Of a stretch of DNA of 64,000 nt, positions 16,875 to 25,116 are shown piece after piece. Source of the DNA: Paenibacillus barcinonensis (lineage in GTDB: Bacteria > Bacillota > Bacilli > Paenibacillales > Paenibacillaceae); assembly GCF_003217495.1 (NCBI RefSeq), contig NZ_QJSW01000011.1, positions 78,021-142,020 on the forward strand, given 5' to 3'. Numbering within the stretch: the first letter of the stretch is position 1; every line of letters begins with the position of its first letter. The notes below the pieces were generated by a model. It saw only the letters and a list, made by a program, of their open reading frames with translations. It was not told where the DNA came from and searched no databases. A program made the translations under genes and the position numbers.

Positions 16875-17063
16875 TTAATACCGCCCTCCGCGTTTCTCGT
16901 GTAAATAGATATCTAACGCCTGAATGCCTCGTTTCGCCAGCTTGATAAATAGAAATAATTCATATACACCGAGTCCATAGACTAATAAATTCACCAGAAC
17001 TGCAATAATCGAAATAAACGAAGTAAACCCAAAACCATAATCCATGCTTGACATAGTATTCAT
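16875..17063 (-). CDS. Small membrane protein
   Basis: 62 residues with a long hydrophobic stretch at about 13-43 that can form one or two membrane passes, then a basic tail (KLAKRGIQALDIYLHEKRGG). The ATG has a GGGAGGA binding site at about 6 bases. No family recognised. It stands alone on the minus strand. Confidence 0.7.
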   Translation of the reverse strand: MNTMSSMDYGFGFTSFISIIAVLVNLLVYGLGVYELFLFIKLAKRGIQALDIYLHEKRGGRY

Positions 17064-17168
17064 TCCTCCCAGTTTATTCTGACGTTACGTATAAAAATAT
17101 AAAGTTCCTTGTCTCCGACTGTTTAATTGATTAACTTGATGATCATCTGCCTGCTTGCGTTTGTTAAA

Positions 17169-17624
17169 TTACAAACCTTGAATATACCCCGCTTTGGTCA
17201 GCACGTATTTTGTGAACGGATTAAGTTCAGGGATCGGCTGAGTCAAGTCAAAGTATCGGAGCTCTAACCCTTCATCGTCCATTACGGTTGGACTGCCTGT
17301 AATTCCGGCTGCTTCATAAATAGCCATCACATTATAGACCTCGTCTCCATGCGGATACCGATAATACATATCCTGACCCGAGAAAACGGTGATCAGTTTA
17401 TAAGCCTCTGCCCGCAGTCCGGCTTCCTCGTATAATTCACGTGCGGCGGCTTCTTCCAGCGACTCACCCGGTTCAAGCGAACCACCAAGCGTGCCCCAAT
17501 CCAGGCTGTCTGTTCGCCTTTGAAGCAGCAAGTGACCTTGCTCATTAAACACCAGCACACATGAACCTGCCATAATCAAGGGCCTTGTACCCACCAGCTT
17601 CCGCAATTCCAGGATGTATCCCAT
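17169..17624 (-). CDS. NUDIX hydrolase
   Basis: 151 residues. The NUDIX box GGSLEPGESLEEAAARELYE continues with EAGL and fits GX5EX7REUXEEXGU completely. Such enzymes cleave nucleoside diphosphate derivatives; the N-terminal GYILELRKLVGTRPLIMAGS is the mark of a common Firmicute NUDIX subgroup of unknown substrate. GGAGGG lies 5 bases before ATG. Other NUDIX genes are at 22063, 35553 and 47518. Confidence 0.92.
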   Translation of the reverse strand: MGYILELRKLVGTRPLIMAGSCVLVFNEQGHLLLQRRTDSLDWGTLGGSLEPGESLEEAAARELYEEAGLRAEAYKLITVFSGQDMYYRYPHGDEVYNVMAIYEAAGITGSPTVMDDEGLELRYFDLTQPIPELNPFTKYVLTKAGYIQGL

Positions 17625-17674
17625 GTTGACCCTCCAGTGACTGAATGTATTTACAAATCAATAATGATTAATCA

Positions 17675-18265
17675 TCAGGATTGCTTCAAAATTCCTTGAT
17701 CTATCGAGTGTTGAACCAACTGCTGTGCGTATGTCCATAATGTCTCAGAGCCGTTAGCCATTTCAGCATTTCGTATCAAGACCTGCTCACTCGTTATATT
17801 GTACTTCTGCCATGTGTCACCTTCATTCTGGTGATTATGGATGATAGGCTGCAGGCGATCCAGAGAGGAAGCAAATTGAGCTTCTTGCGTTTCTTTCATC
17901 TCAAACTCTATCCACAAGCTTAGCAATTCCTTAGCCTGTTGTTCCGGCAGCATGCCAAAGAGTCGATGGGCGGCCTTGAGCTCCCGCTCATACTTACCTA
18001 TGTTTCCTTGAGTATCGTAGGCAAAAGTATCACCAGCATCAATTTCAACCAGATCATGCACAAGTAACATTTTGACTACTTTAAAAATATCAATATCCTT
18101 GTTTGAATGACCTTGCAAAATGAGAGCCATCATCGCTAAATGCCAGGAGTGCTCTGCATCATTTTCCAAACGTTCCCCATGAATAATCCTGGTTCTTCGT
18201 TCGATTGTCTTCAGCTTGTCAATTTCTATTAAAAATTGCATCTGTGACTGTAACGTTTCATCCAC
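17675..18265 (-). CDS. HD-domain protein (5'-deoxynucleotidase YfbR/HDDC2 type)
   Basis: 196 residues. Metal-binding residues of the HD fold are in DAEHSWHLAMMAL (His about 40), LLVHDLVEIDAGD (HD at about 70 and the EIDAGD motif) and RLQPIIHNH with a following Asp-free loop. This arrangement is that of the HD_3 family, which includes YfbR, an enzyme that removes phosphate from deoxynucleoside 5'-monophosphates. Assignment to that reaction is by family only. It is followed after 50 bases by the NUDIX gene on the same strand. Confidence 0.85.
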   Translation of the reverse strand: MDETLQSQMQFLIEIDKLKTIERRTRIIHGERLENDAEHSWHLAMMALILQGHSNKDIDIFKVVKMLLVHDLVEIDAGDTFAYDTQGNIGKYERELKAAHRLFGMLPEQQAKELLSLWIEFEMKETQEAQFASSLDRLQPIIHNHQNEGDTWQKYNITSEQVLIRNAEMANGSETLWTYAQQLVQHSIDQGILKQS

Positions 18266-18301
18266 TCTGCCTTCCCCCTATCGTAATTCTCACTTAGTTC
18301 G

Positions 18302-19155
18302 TTATTCAATGGTGTACCAATACACCTGGTAATCAAAATCCAGAGACAAACCTATGCTTTGTGCCAGACGGATCGAACCTGTGTTATCAGGCATGCAGTC
18401 CCAATATGGGCGAATACCCACGCGATGACATTGCTTCATGTACGCTTGCGCTGCGAGCGCTGCATAATTGCGTTGACGATGACCTTCCAGCGTCTCAATA
18501 TCAATGGCATGGGTGCTCCCTTCAACAAAAGCAGAGAAGCATACGCTCACTATTTCATCTTCATGAACCACCACACATAGCCTAAACCATGCTCTAAAAA
18601 AGCATCCACAGTTGCCCAGAAATGCCCGATCTTATCTGTGACAAAAGAAAGATTATTCAGACTACTCTGCTGGATAAGAGCTTTGTCTATGGGCAACACC
18701 CAGGTTCCCTCCGCTGGAAGCATCGGCACTCCCGAAGAGGTATAGCACATATCACTATCTGTTCTGTCATCCTTTGCATGCAGCATGAACACATGCTGTG
18801 TGTCATAGTTAAGCTCACTCGGACCAGCCATATGCTCAAGCACATTTAGCCAGCGATCATCAGCAACACCGATCTCTACCTCGGGCATCTGTAAGGCCAT
18901 CAGCTCGGGCAGGTTATGTGTCTGCATGTATGTCCGCAATTCACTTCGAAAGGGTTTACTTTCTGCATCACCAACAAGCTGGTAACCGGATTGCCCATGA
19001 ACCCATATGAGCGCTGCTTTGATGTTATCAGCATCATCCACATAGATTCGCCCAGGGTTCATGCCCAGTGCCACTGCTTTGACTTCGATATTGGGACAGG
19101 AATCCGTTAAATGTTTTATTTTGTAAAACTCAGATGTATGTAGCTCGGTAATCAT
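18302..19155 (-). pseudogene. GNAT acetyltransferase split by a frameshift
   Basis: The first part (19155 to about 18575) encodes about 190 residues ending FLEHGLGYV; it then reads WWFMKMK and stops at 18550. The second part continues in another frame, VVHEDEIVSVCFSAFVEGS, through the acetyl-CoA region to 18302. The intact paralogue at 50595-51392 has HGIGHFIMKHDELISVC at this point; dropping two bases from the TG-repeat at 18571-18578 gives HGLGYVVVHEDEIVSVC, equal in length. So a 2-base gain in a short GT repeat most likely broke this gene. The ATG overlaps the stop of the IMPase pseudogene upstream (ATGA). The cofactor core appears degenerate (HRQRNYAALAA). Confidence 0.85.
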
Positions 19156-19952
19156 CGACTCAGTCCTTCTCGCACGACATTCAGAAAATGCTCCCGATGG
19201 GCAGGATGACAGGCGATCAGATAAGGCTCCGAGCTCATACCGCTAAATTCATGGCCATCAAAATCAATTACAATAGCACCCGCTTCCTTTACCATGAGTA
19301 TGCCTGAATACAAATCGTCTCCTTCGGAGTTATACAGCACGATACCATCGATGTCTCCCTTGGCAAGCATGCACCACTGCAATGTGGGAGCCCAGAGTCT
19401 CATTACTCTTTTAAAATGAACATCCAGATGCTGCCGCAAACGCACCGCATTCTCTTCATTTTGGACTTGATGCCCTTGGATCCAGCCAATGGTGCCTTTT
19501 TGTATCTCCTTTTTGCTTTTCACATGCATTGGAATCAGATTGCAGCTTGCCCCGTTTCCTTGAGAAGCTACGAAGAGACGGTCTACAATCGGTTCGTAAA
19601 TTACACCCAGCACAGGTTCTGAACGATATATTAATGTGATGGAAACCGAGAATATCGGAAGGCCAATTCCGTAATTATTGGTCCCGTCCAGCGGATCAAT
19701 CATCCACAGCCAGTCACTTTTATTCCCGTTATGGCCTCTCTCTTCACTATGAATCTCATGATTCGGGAAAACCTCCGAGATTGCCTCACATATGATTCAT
19801 TCTGCCTCATGGTCAACATCGGTGACCATATCACCATAAATATCCTTCTCAATAACACTGGTGATGCGGTCAAAATTCATTCTGGCTACTTCCCCGGCTT
19901 TCCGTGCAGCCCTTTCCGCCAGCTCCTGCGCTGCCTGAAGAGTATTTTCCAC
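19152..19952 (-). pseudogene. Inositol monophosphatase family gene with in-frame TGA
   Basis: From a GTG at 19952 the frame reads ENTLQAAQELAERAARKAGE and on to DMVTDVDHEAE, meets TGA at 19797-19799 (codon 52), and continues in the same frame IICEAISEVFPNHEIHSEER, WMIDPLDGTNNYGIGLPIFS. Metal ligands of the family (EE in SEER, DPLDGT, and the C-terminal SEGDDLYSG in place of WDxAAG) are on the far side of the stop. The stop could be CGA to TGA, since Arg is common there. An internal ATG at 19703 would give 183 residues lacking the N-terminal helix and first ligands, so activity is unlikely. The GTG start has only a weak binding site. Confidence 0.8.
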
Positions 19953-19974
19953 GAGAACTCAATTAAATTTGGAA

Positions 19975-20250
19975 TTAACTTCTGCTTTGCTCTACTTTCA
20001 TTTTTAGAATCTTCCACGTCCAGGCTCCATACCATATCCCGCCAGCCGGAAACAGAATCAGGGCAGTTAATAAGTTTCCGTAGAACTCACGATCCATTGT
20101 GAGGTTTTGGCCGCTCCAGCTCGTCATGACCAAAGTGTACAGAAAAGCCAGAGGCAAGCCCCAGCCAAGCACTCCCCGCATCCAAATATGATATGTCCTT
20201 CCTTTTTCAAGCTGTTTCTCCCATTTCAACCGCTTTGACTCTTTCATCAT
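19975..20250 (-). CDS. Small two-pass membrane protein
   Basis: 91 residues. A basic N-terminus (KRLKWEKQLEKGR) is followed by two hydrophobic segments (WMRGVLGWGLPLAFLYTLVM and FYGNLLTALILFPAGGIWYG). AAAGGGG lies 7 bases before the ATG pair. Similar small proteins occur singly in Bacillales; no function known to me. Confidence 0.7.
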   Translation of the reverse strand: MMKESKRLKWEKQLEKGRTYHIWMRGVLGWGLPLAFLYTLVMTSWSGQNLTMDREFYGNLLTALILFPAGGIWYGAWTWKILKMKVEQSRS

Positions 20251-20261
20251 TGAATTCCCCT

Positions 20262-20426
20262 TTAAATTCCATAGCTTATGAGCCTATTTGGGCATGTACT
20301 AGTATGAGCAATCTGCTGCATCGAAGCCTCACTCAGATGATCCGCCTCCAGAACAACACCTACCGGGTTTCCTTTGCCTGGAATGCTAGAAAAAGCATCA
20401 TAGTGGTAGATTTGAATGGTACGCAT
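20262..20426 (-). pseudogene. Truncated PhzF-family gene (N-terminal remnant)
   Basis: From ATG 20426 the frame encodes MRTIQIYHYDAFSSIPGKGN then PVGVVLEADHLSEASMQQIA, the typical start of PhzF-family isomerases (normally about 260-300 residues). After residue 41 the sequence becomes unrelated and stops at 20262, so nearly the whole protein is missing. No other piece of PhzF is seen downstream. Confidence 0.8.
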
Positions 20427-20444
20427 GATCTCATCATCCTCACT

Positions 20445-21089
20445 TTATTGAGCGGAAATTGCCCCGCCGAATAACCCCAATGATTCATTTTCTACAACGA
20501 CAGCACCGCCATCCGGGCAAGCATAAACCTTCGTTTGGTGTAATTGTGCGTATTCTTTGAATGAAAGAAGCATGACTTCCGTACCGTCCCAGTGTGGTGC
20601 AAATTCGAAATTCACAAGCCCGAGCGCGCGTAAATCCTTTAAATCCAGATGATTCTCATCTGCATCCTCCCCGTATCCCGCCAAACGGATCGAAGGTGTC
20701 ATCAGAATGCTGCCCGCGCTAACCCCGATTAAAATGCCACCGCTGTTCACGTAGGAACGCAGCCGCTCAAGCAGATTTCGTTTCTGCAGCATACTTAGAA
20801 AATAAAACGTATTGCCACCCGACAAATGAATCGCGTCACATTGGAAAAGAGAATCCATCCTACTCTCCTCATACTCGGTATCGAGATCGTAATACTGCAC
20901 ATCTTCAATACCGAGCTGACGATAATAACGCCGAGTATGTTCAACATAGATTCGCTGCGGATCAGAGCTGGATGGAATATAACCGATGGAAGGCTGCTTT
21001 TGCTGAAACAAGCTTTGAATCCGCTCGTTCAATTCATCATTTGAATCAAAATACAGATCACTGAGCAAGACCAATTTGCGCTGTGTCAT
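20445..21089 (-). CDS. Peptidase E / type 1 glutamine amidotransferase-like protein (peptidase S51)
   Basis: 214 residues. The nucleophile elbow GVSAGSILM places the catalytic serine at S124; CDAIHLSGGNTFYFLSML is the conserved segment before it. Peptidase E of this family cuts dipeptides with N-terminal Asp; the Firmicute branch (YgaJ-like) is poorly studied. A short remnant of phzF lies just downstream and a DUF gene upstream on the same strand. Confidence 0.85.
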   Translation of the reverse strand: MTQRKLVLLSDLYFDSNDELNERIQSLFQQKQPSIGYIPSSSDPQRIYVEHTRRYYRQLGIEDVQYYDLDTEYEESRMDSLFQCDAIHLSGGNTFYFLSMLQKRNLLERLRSYVNSGGILIGVSAGSILMTPSIRLAGYGEDADENHLDLKDLRALGLVNFEFAPHWDGTEVMLLSFKEYAQLHQTKVYACPDGGAVVVENESLGLFGGAISAQ

Positions 21090-21104
21090 GAGAGAGACGC
21101 CTCC

Positions 21105-21542
21105 TTATATTCGCTTTCCATTGCCATTTTCGTTAAGCTCCTTTTGAAGAATTAGATCGTTTAACCAAAGTCCCTTGACGATATCGACCTGGTAATTTGA
21201 TTTAATTTTTTTACCTTCGGTAACTGTTAACCATAACGTTTTGCTGTCTTCATGCACTTTACTAGAATTCTCTAGAAATAAATTGACTGTATTAACTGCA
21301 TATTGTTTATTTAACGAATACTCCTTACGATTATATTTGCCTCTGTTCACTCCCCTGACATAACCATCTTCACATAGGCCTAGAAAAGCAGCCCTTGGAC
21401 ACCCTTTCTTTTGTCCCCAACTGCCTTCTCCGAATAATTTTCCAGTTGCCTGATACCAAGCGTCAACAGGATTTAAAATTTCTTTGCTATGTATGTAAGC
21501 AACCGCGTTTATAGCCGCCTGAACATATTTACTTTGATACAT
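21105..21542 (-). CDS. DUF6979-type protein
   Basis: 145 residues, soluble. Conserved-looking blocks: NPVDAWYQATGKLFGEGSWG, QKKGCPRAAFLGLCEDGYV, NKQYAVNTVNLFLEN and VDIVKGLWLNDLI. I believe this matches family DUF6979 from memory, function unknown. The KGCPRAAFLGLCE part with two cysteines is the most distinctive. The A+T content is higher than in neighbouring genes, which may point to transfer. Confidence 0.6.
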   Translation of the reverse strand: MYQSKYVQAAINAVAYIHSKEILNPVDAWYQATGKLFGEGSWGQKKGCPRAAFLGLCEDGYVRGVNRGKYNRKEYSLNKQYAVNTVNLFLENSSKVHEDSKTLWLTVTEGKKIKSNYQVDIVKGLWLNDLILQKELNENGNGKRI

Positions 21543-21554
21543 ATTTGCTCCCCC

Positions 21555-22100
21555 TTAAACATGACGAATAGTACAGTATCCCGCTTCACCCAGAAAATCA
21601 TTTCTCGTAAGTTCATACTCACCTAACAGCACTCTGTAATTCGTAATCGTGCCATCATGTGAAACCATAAATATATGTCCCTTTTGTTTGCGGCACCATG
21701 CCAGAAGCGACTCTGCCAGGAGTGTGAAATGCCGTGCAGGCATCTGATTTATGCTTTCTTCCCAGTCATTCAAGCCAACATCAATGACCTGTATATCTGG
21801 ATATAACATGCCAACCTCTGCCCTTGAATAGATCTGATCACAGCCTAGTGGAGTATAGCTCGAATCTTGAGGAAACATTCTAGGTCCAACCAATGGACTA
21901 ATCATTACCCTGCCACGTGCGCTGGATGTTAACAGTTCCACTGTTTCAAGGGTTCGTTTCGTGGGGCTGACTACGATCGTATCGTCAGGCTTCACTTGTA
22001 TAAGTTTACATAAAGCTTTAATTTGCTCTTTCCCCTGTGCGGTCAAACCCGGATGTAATCGGTTATTTTTGAATGAAGTGTTTGATGCCGCTGGTATCAC
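21555..22100 (-). pseudogene. Histidine phosphatase family gene lacking the catalytic RH motif
   Basis: The frame reads NTSFKNNRLHPGLTAQGKEQ, VVSPTKRTLETVELL and FMVSHDGTITNYRVLLGE, so the second catalytic histidine and the conserved arginine are present. The usual N-terminal strand ending in RHG/RHA should precede NTSFKNNR, but here it reads SLIYVIPAAS, with no Arg-His, and a stop lies a few codons further up. The only usual start is a GTG at 22100, which has no binding site, and the region overlaps the end of the NUDIX gene by 38 bases. A small deletion at the gene junction probably removed the start and first catalytic residues. Confidence 0.65.
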
Positions 22101-22554
22101 GTAGATTAGCGAGTTCTTTTCTCAGAAAAACAGGATAAATCTCCATCTGCTCCAGCTCCCCCATAGGGAACCAGCGAAAGGTTAATTCACCGTCGTTTTC
22201 CAAGCCATTGAATTCAGGTTCATCATAATAGGAATGTGCTTCTGGAAAAGAAATAACATAATAGAATCCGATCTCATGCATATGCATGTCATCGTATTCA
22301 TAAAAATCTTCACAAATAAATGCGAGCCTCTGCACCTGCGCAGAAATACCCAATTCCTCTACCATCTCTCGCCGAATAGCTTCCTCGGTAGATTCGTTCA
22401 ACTCTGCTTTGCCACCGGGCAAGTTCCAGAAATCATCCTGTTTCGCCTGATGCAAAAGAATCTTGTCCCCATTCATCACAATGCCAGCCACCCGAAAGTT
22501 AAATCGTTCTCGCCCTAGCTTGTACGATATGTTTCTATTCACCGTATTCGTCAT
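22063..22554 (-). CDS. NUDIX hydrolase
   Basis: 163 residues. NUDIX box: GGKAELNESTEEAIRREMVE continuing ELG, complete. The N-terminus contains FRVAGIVMNGDKILLHQAKQ and the C-terminus YPVFLRKELANL and IKHFIQK, as in a frequent Bacillales NUDIX group. The ATG overlaps the stop of a 26-codon reading frame upstream, and the end overlaps the damaged histidine-phosphatase gene. Confidence 0.9.
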   Translation of the reverse strand: MTNTVNRNISYKLGRERFNFRVAGIVMNGDKILLHQAKQDDFWNLPGGKAELNESTEEAIRREMVEELGISAQVQRLAFICEDFYEYDDMHMHEIGFYYVISFPEAHSYYDEPEFNGLENDGELTFRWFPMGELEQMEIYPVFLRKELANLRDTSGIKHFIQK

Positions 22555-22631
22555 CTAACCGCCCATCCCTCAGTAAATCCACTAAACAGCGCCACGGTTA
22601 CAACCATCAGCCCCGACTCTACAAAATCCAT
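22551..22631 (-). CDS. 26-residue upstream ORF coupled to the NUDIX gene
   Basis: ATG at 22631 preceded by GGAGG at 12 bases; the peptide starts MDFVESGLMVVTVALFSGF and is mildly hydrophobic. Its TGA overlaps the NUDIX ATG (ATGA), so ribosomes finishing it could restart on the NUDIX gene, which itself has only a modest binding site. It may be a leader peptide, a small membrane peptide or the end of a lost gene. Confidence 0.45.
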   Translation of the reverse strand: MDFVESGLMVVTVALFSGFTEGWAVR

Positions 22632-22684
22632 AATTAACACAGACCTCCGTTATGTATTCTTCTCAGCTGTTATCGTTCTACCAG

Positions 22685-22936
22685 CTATTCATAAATTTTG
22701 CCCATATACATGATCTGTGCACATCGCTTCCACGGGTTATCCGGCTTCTCATAATGCGTTAATCCCTCAACAGACTCCCGTCCCCAATCCACCGCCGCTT
22801 CCAAAAATGAATCAATTGAATCCTGCTGCCATTCATCACCATGTGCCTGTCGATCTATACTGAGTGCACTCAGAAATGCAATAAATGTCGCTTCATCCTG
22901 CACTTCATTTACTATTTCAAATAATGTCTTTTGCAT
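22685..22936 (-). CDS. DUF7660-type small protein
   Basis: 83 residues: LFEIVNEVQDEATFIAFLSA, then SFLEAAVDWGRESVEG and NPWKRCAQIMYMGKIYE. This alpha-helical pattern (…F…FL..L…, fLEAA..W) matches, to my recollection, the DUF7660 family of small proteins often found beside immunity or toxin genes. Role unknown. Confidence 0.6.
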   Translation of the reverse strand: MQKTLFEIVNEVQDEATFIAFLSALSIDRQAHGDEWQQDSIDSFLEAAVDWGRESVEGLTHYEKPDNPWKRCAQIMYMGKIYE

Positions 22937-23001
22937 CTGGGCTTTCTACCTTCTCTCGTATCCAGGCTTAGTCGATGTCTGCAATCATCCATTGCGCAGC
23001 A

Positions 23002-23481
23002 TTACCATCCGCTTTCTTTTTCTGAAATAATCATTTGATTGTACTCCATCTCGTCTCCCTGTCGTAATTCCGCAACCTTCACCGTTGCCTGATAGATGCT
23101 CTTCTGTTCTGTAATCGTAATTTCATCCATTGAAATCATGTGGCGAACCTTATAGCCCGGCTTGCCTGTGACGGATGCTTCTGCAGTGAACAGACCCACA
23201 TATCCCTCTTCATCTTGTTCATATAAATAACGCATGCGCGCATTCATTCGTTTGACAATTTCCAGTTCATCGCCCGAATATTTGCTCTCGTCCACATATT
23301 GAGGCGGGACATCTTCATCTTGTGCAGAAGAGACTGCTCCTTCCCCCTGCTCAACGGATTCATGCTCTGAACTTGTTGATACAGCTGATTTCTGTGTATC
23401 CTCAGGTCCTGTTTTATTCTGACAGCCGATTATAAACAAGATCATGCCAAGGGAAGATATGAAAGCCAACTTTCGAATCAT
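23002..23481 (-). CDS. Lipoprotein of unknown function
   Basis: 159 residues. Signal sequence MIRKLAFISSLGMILFIIGC ends in a lipobox cysteine at 20. Then comes a Ser/Glu/Gln-rich spacer to about residue 60 and a mature domain (MNARMRYLYEQDEEGYVGLF, KVRHMISMDEITITEQKSIY) that may have an NTF2/DUF4440-like fold. A purpose cannot be assigned. Monocistronic by context. Confidence 0.75.
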   Translation of the reverse strand: MIRKLAFISSLGMILFIIGCQNKTGPEDTQKSAVSTSSEHESVEQGEGAVSSAQDEDVPPQYVDESKYSGDELEIVKRMNARMRYLYEQDEEGYVGLFTAEASVTGKPGYKVRHMISMDEITITEQKSIYQATVKVAELRQGDEMEYNQMIISEKESGW

Positions 23482-23609
23482 GGCACTTCACTCCCCATTT
23501 AGGACAGGCGACTTCCTAACCCTGTAAAATTTTATCTCGCGTACATCATAACCCATAATGTGGAATTTGCACACATATGAAATAAGTCAATGTTTAGGTT
23601 AGCTTCCAT

Positions 23610-23660
23610 AAAAAAACGCCGCTATGCATGGAACAGTCCATGCAATATGCAAGCGTGGCA
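23610..23660 (-). terminator. Terminator after the Imm33-like gene
   Basis: On the minus strand GCATGGA/TCCATGC forms a 7-bp hairpin with a CTGT loop, flanked by an outer GCCACGCT/AGCGGCG pairing and followed by seven T. Confidence 0.75.
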
Positions 23661-23670
23661 ATACGATGAT

Positions 23671-24021
23671 TTATCTATTCAATAACCCTTCATCAAACCA
23701 TACATCCTCATAATCCTCAGCGATCAGAAACCTCCACCCCGGAGCAAGTCCGAGATATCGACTAATTTTCGAGTCCCATTCATCCGTATGTGCAACATGC
23801 AGCGGTACAAAGAAGTCATCTGCATCCGAATATGCCTCAGCCCAAACGTACCACCCGGTCGTATCGCCTGCAGGCTGGATTCGCATTCCGTGAATCGGCT
23901 CACGTCCCTCCTTGACGTTCCAGGCGATCCCCACCTTCAAGTGTGGTTCACTTGGAACGAAGTCCGCATTATATTTTGCACATAGTTGTCTCTGAATCTG
24001 TTCAACTGTTTCCGACTTCAT
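23671..24021 (-). CDS. Imm33-like (DUF2185-type) immunity-family protein
   Basis: About 116 residues from the second of two adjacent ATG codons (24021), with GGAAGGGGG upstream. Conserved-looking blocks: TGWYVWAEAYSDADDFFVPL, HTDEWDSKISRYLGLAPGWR, FLIAEDYEDVWFDEGLL. These fit the Imm33/DUF2185 group, whose members are predicted immunity proteins in polymorphic toxin loci. No toxin gene is next to it. The start overlaps the end of a gene remnant. Confidence 0.6.
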   Translation of the reverse strand: MKSETVEQIQRQLCAKYNADFVPSEPHLKVGIAWNVKEGREPIHGMRIQPAGDTTGWYVWAEAYSDADDFFVPLHVAHTDEWDSKISRYLGLAPGWRFLIAEDYEDVWFDEGLLNR

Positions 24022-24160
24022 CATACGCCCCCTTCCATGGATCAAACGTTGTAATATGCTTTTTATCCTGCCAGATCAGCTCCGTATCCTCCACGTTTCC
24101 CACAGCAAACAGCATGATGCACAACAGTTTCAGAACCTCGTTATCTTCACCTTCATTATT
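24002..24160 (-). pseudogene. C-terminal gene remnant upstream of the Imm33-like gene
   Basis: A 52-codon frame without a start (after a TGA at 24161-24163) reads LKLLCIMLFAVGNVEDTELI, WQDKKHITTFDPWKGAYDEV and stops at 24002, overlapping the Imm33-like start by about 20 bases. Codon use and sequence look like the end of a real protein whose N-terminus was lost at the junction with the DUF3021 gene. Confidence 0.45.
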
Positions 24161-24569
24161 TCAAAATATCATTTAACTCTTCCGCTTTTTTCCTGCTATC
24201 TATTTTAGCATAAAAGTAAAACGCTATAACATGCAGCACAATCGAGAGCAGCCACATGGCGGGAAACCAGGGGGCTATCCATTCGAACATCTTACTGGAA
24301 AACAGCCAAAGAATAGCCATGCCTCCGATGATATTACATGTGGAAGAAATGATGATATTCCATATCGGCTTTAATGTAAAATGATTCCACAGCGCATTGT
24401 ACATCCCCCCGAACAGCACTGCCGCAATAAGCGAAATGCCCGCCACGTTCCATAGATATCCCATCTGTATCGACTGGTCGTGATAGAACAACGTTAGCAA
24501 AAGTGTTACCCACAGTGTTGTAGCTGTAAATACCTGAAAAAAAGAATGTTGAAGCTGTTTGATCATCAT
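24156..24569 (-). CDS. DUF3021 membrane protein, partner of the LytTR regulator
   Basis: 137 residues with four membrane segments: FFQVFTATTLWVTLLLTLFY, LWNVAGISLIAAVLFGGMYN, IWNIIISSTCNIIGGMAILW and FPAMWLLSIVLHVIAFYFYA, then a charged tail. In streptococci, DUF3021 proteins (HdrM, BrsM) hold back the LytTR regulator encoded with them, and this pair has the same design. The ATG overlaps the stop of the regulator gene (ATGA). Confidence 0.85.
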   Translation of the reverse strand: MMIKQLQHSFFQVFTATTLWVTLLLTLFYHDQSIQMGYLWNVAGISLIAAVLFGGMYNALWNHFTLKPIWNIIISSTCNIIGGMAILWLFSSKMFEWIAPWFPAMWLLSIVLHVIAFYFYAKIDSRKKAEELNDILK

Positions 24570-25009
24570 AATCTCCTCCTGAAGTTCTGGATATAAAATC
24601 GACTGACATAATAGCTGGAGCCATCGGTCAGATTGACCTGAATTCTGGCATGCGACGCAGCTGCAAAGTTGCTGATATGCCTGATATTAATGATCGTCTG
24701 ATTGTTGATTCGTACCAATGAAACGTCCTCTAATTCCTTTTCCACATATTTCAGACGTTTGTTAAGCAAATACCTGTCTCCTGTGATGACACGCACCCCG
24801 CACATCCGTTCTTCGGATTCAATAGCCGTCACAGCACTCAGCTTGACCATAACATTGCGATTATTGCTCGCCTGAATGACGATTAGTTCCGTATCCAGTT
24901 GACCAATTGCCTCCCGAATAGGATTCCATTTGGATCGCTCTGCGGGATGAGTAATCACTTTCACCTCGTTCTGCTGCATCTCCTGACTTTCTTGAAAATA
25001 AACTTTCAT
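24566..25009 (-). CDS. LytTR family DNA-binding regulator
   Basis: 147 residues from ATG 25009 (MKVYFQESQEMQQNEVKV); a GTG at 25018 is closer to GGAGG but less well spaced. There is no receiver domain: a short N-terminal region (1-45) is followed by the LytTR DNA-binding domain with LIVIQASNNRNVMVKLSAVT, RYLLNKRLKYVEKELEDVSL and VRINNQTIINIRHISNF. With the DUF3021 membrane protein it forms a LytTR regulatory system. A pair of direct repeats upstream probably serves autoregulation. Confidence 0.88.
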   Translation of the reverse strand: MKVYFQESQEMQQNEVKVITHPAERSKWNPIREAIGQLDTELIVIQASNNRNVMVKLSAVTAIESEERMCGVRVITGDRYLLNKRLKYVEKELEDVSLVRINNQTIINIRHISNFAAASHARIQVNLTDGSSYYVSRFYIQNFRRRL

Positions 25010-25080
25010 TTTACTCACTGGCCTCCTCTCACTACTCATATTACATACCCGGCAGCAGCCTTCCCACTATTTTGCGTTTT

Positions 25081-25107
25081 GTTGCATCAACACGCAGCTT
25101 CGTTGCA
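25081..25107 (-). promoter_or_regulatory. Direct repeat, candidate LytTR binding site
   Basis: TTTGTTGCATCA and TTCGTTGCACCA (plus-strand reading) occur with their GTTGCA cores exactly 21 bp apart (25081-25086 and 25102-25107), two helical turns, the spacing typical of LytTR sites. A TAATAT -10 candidate follows at 25043-25038 with no good -35, as expected for an activated promoter. Confidence 0.6.
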
Positions 25108-25116
25108 CCAGAACAC

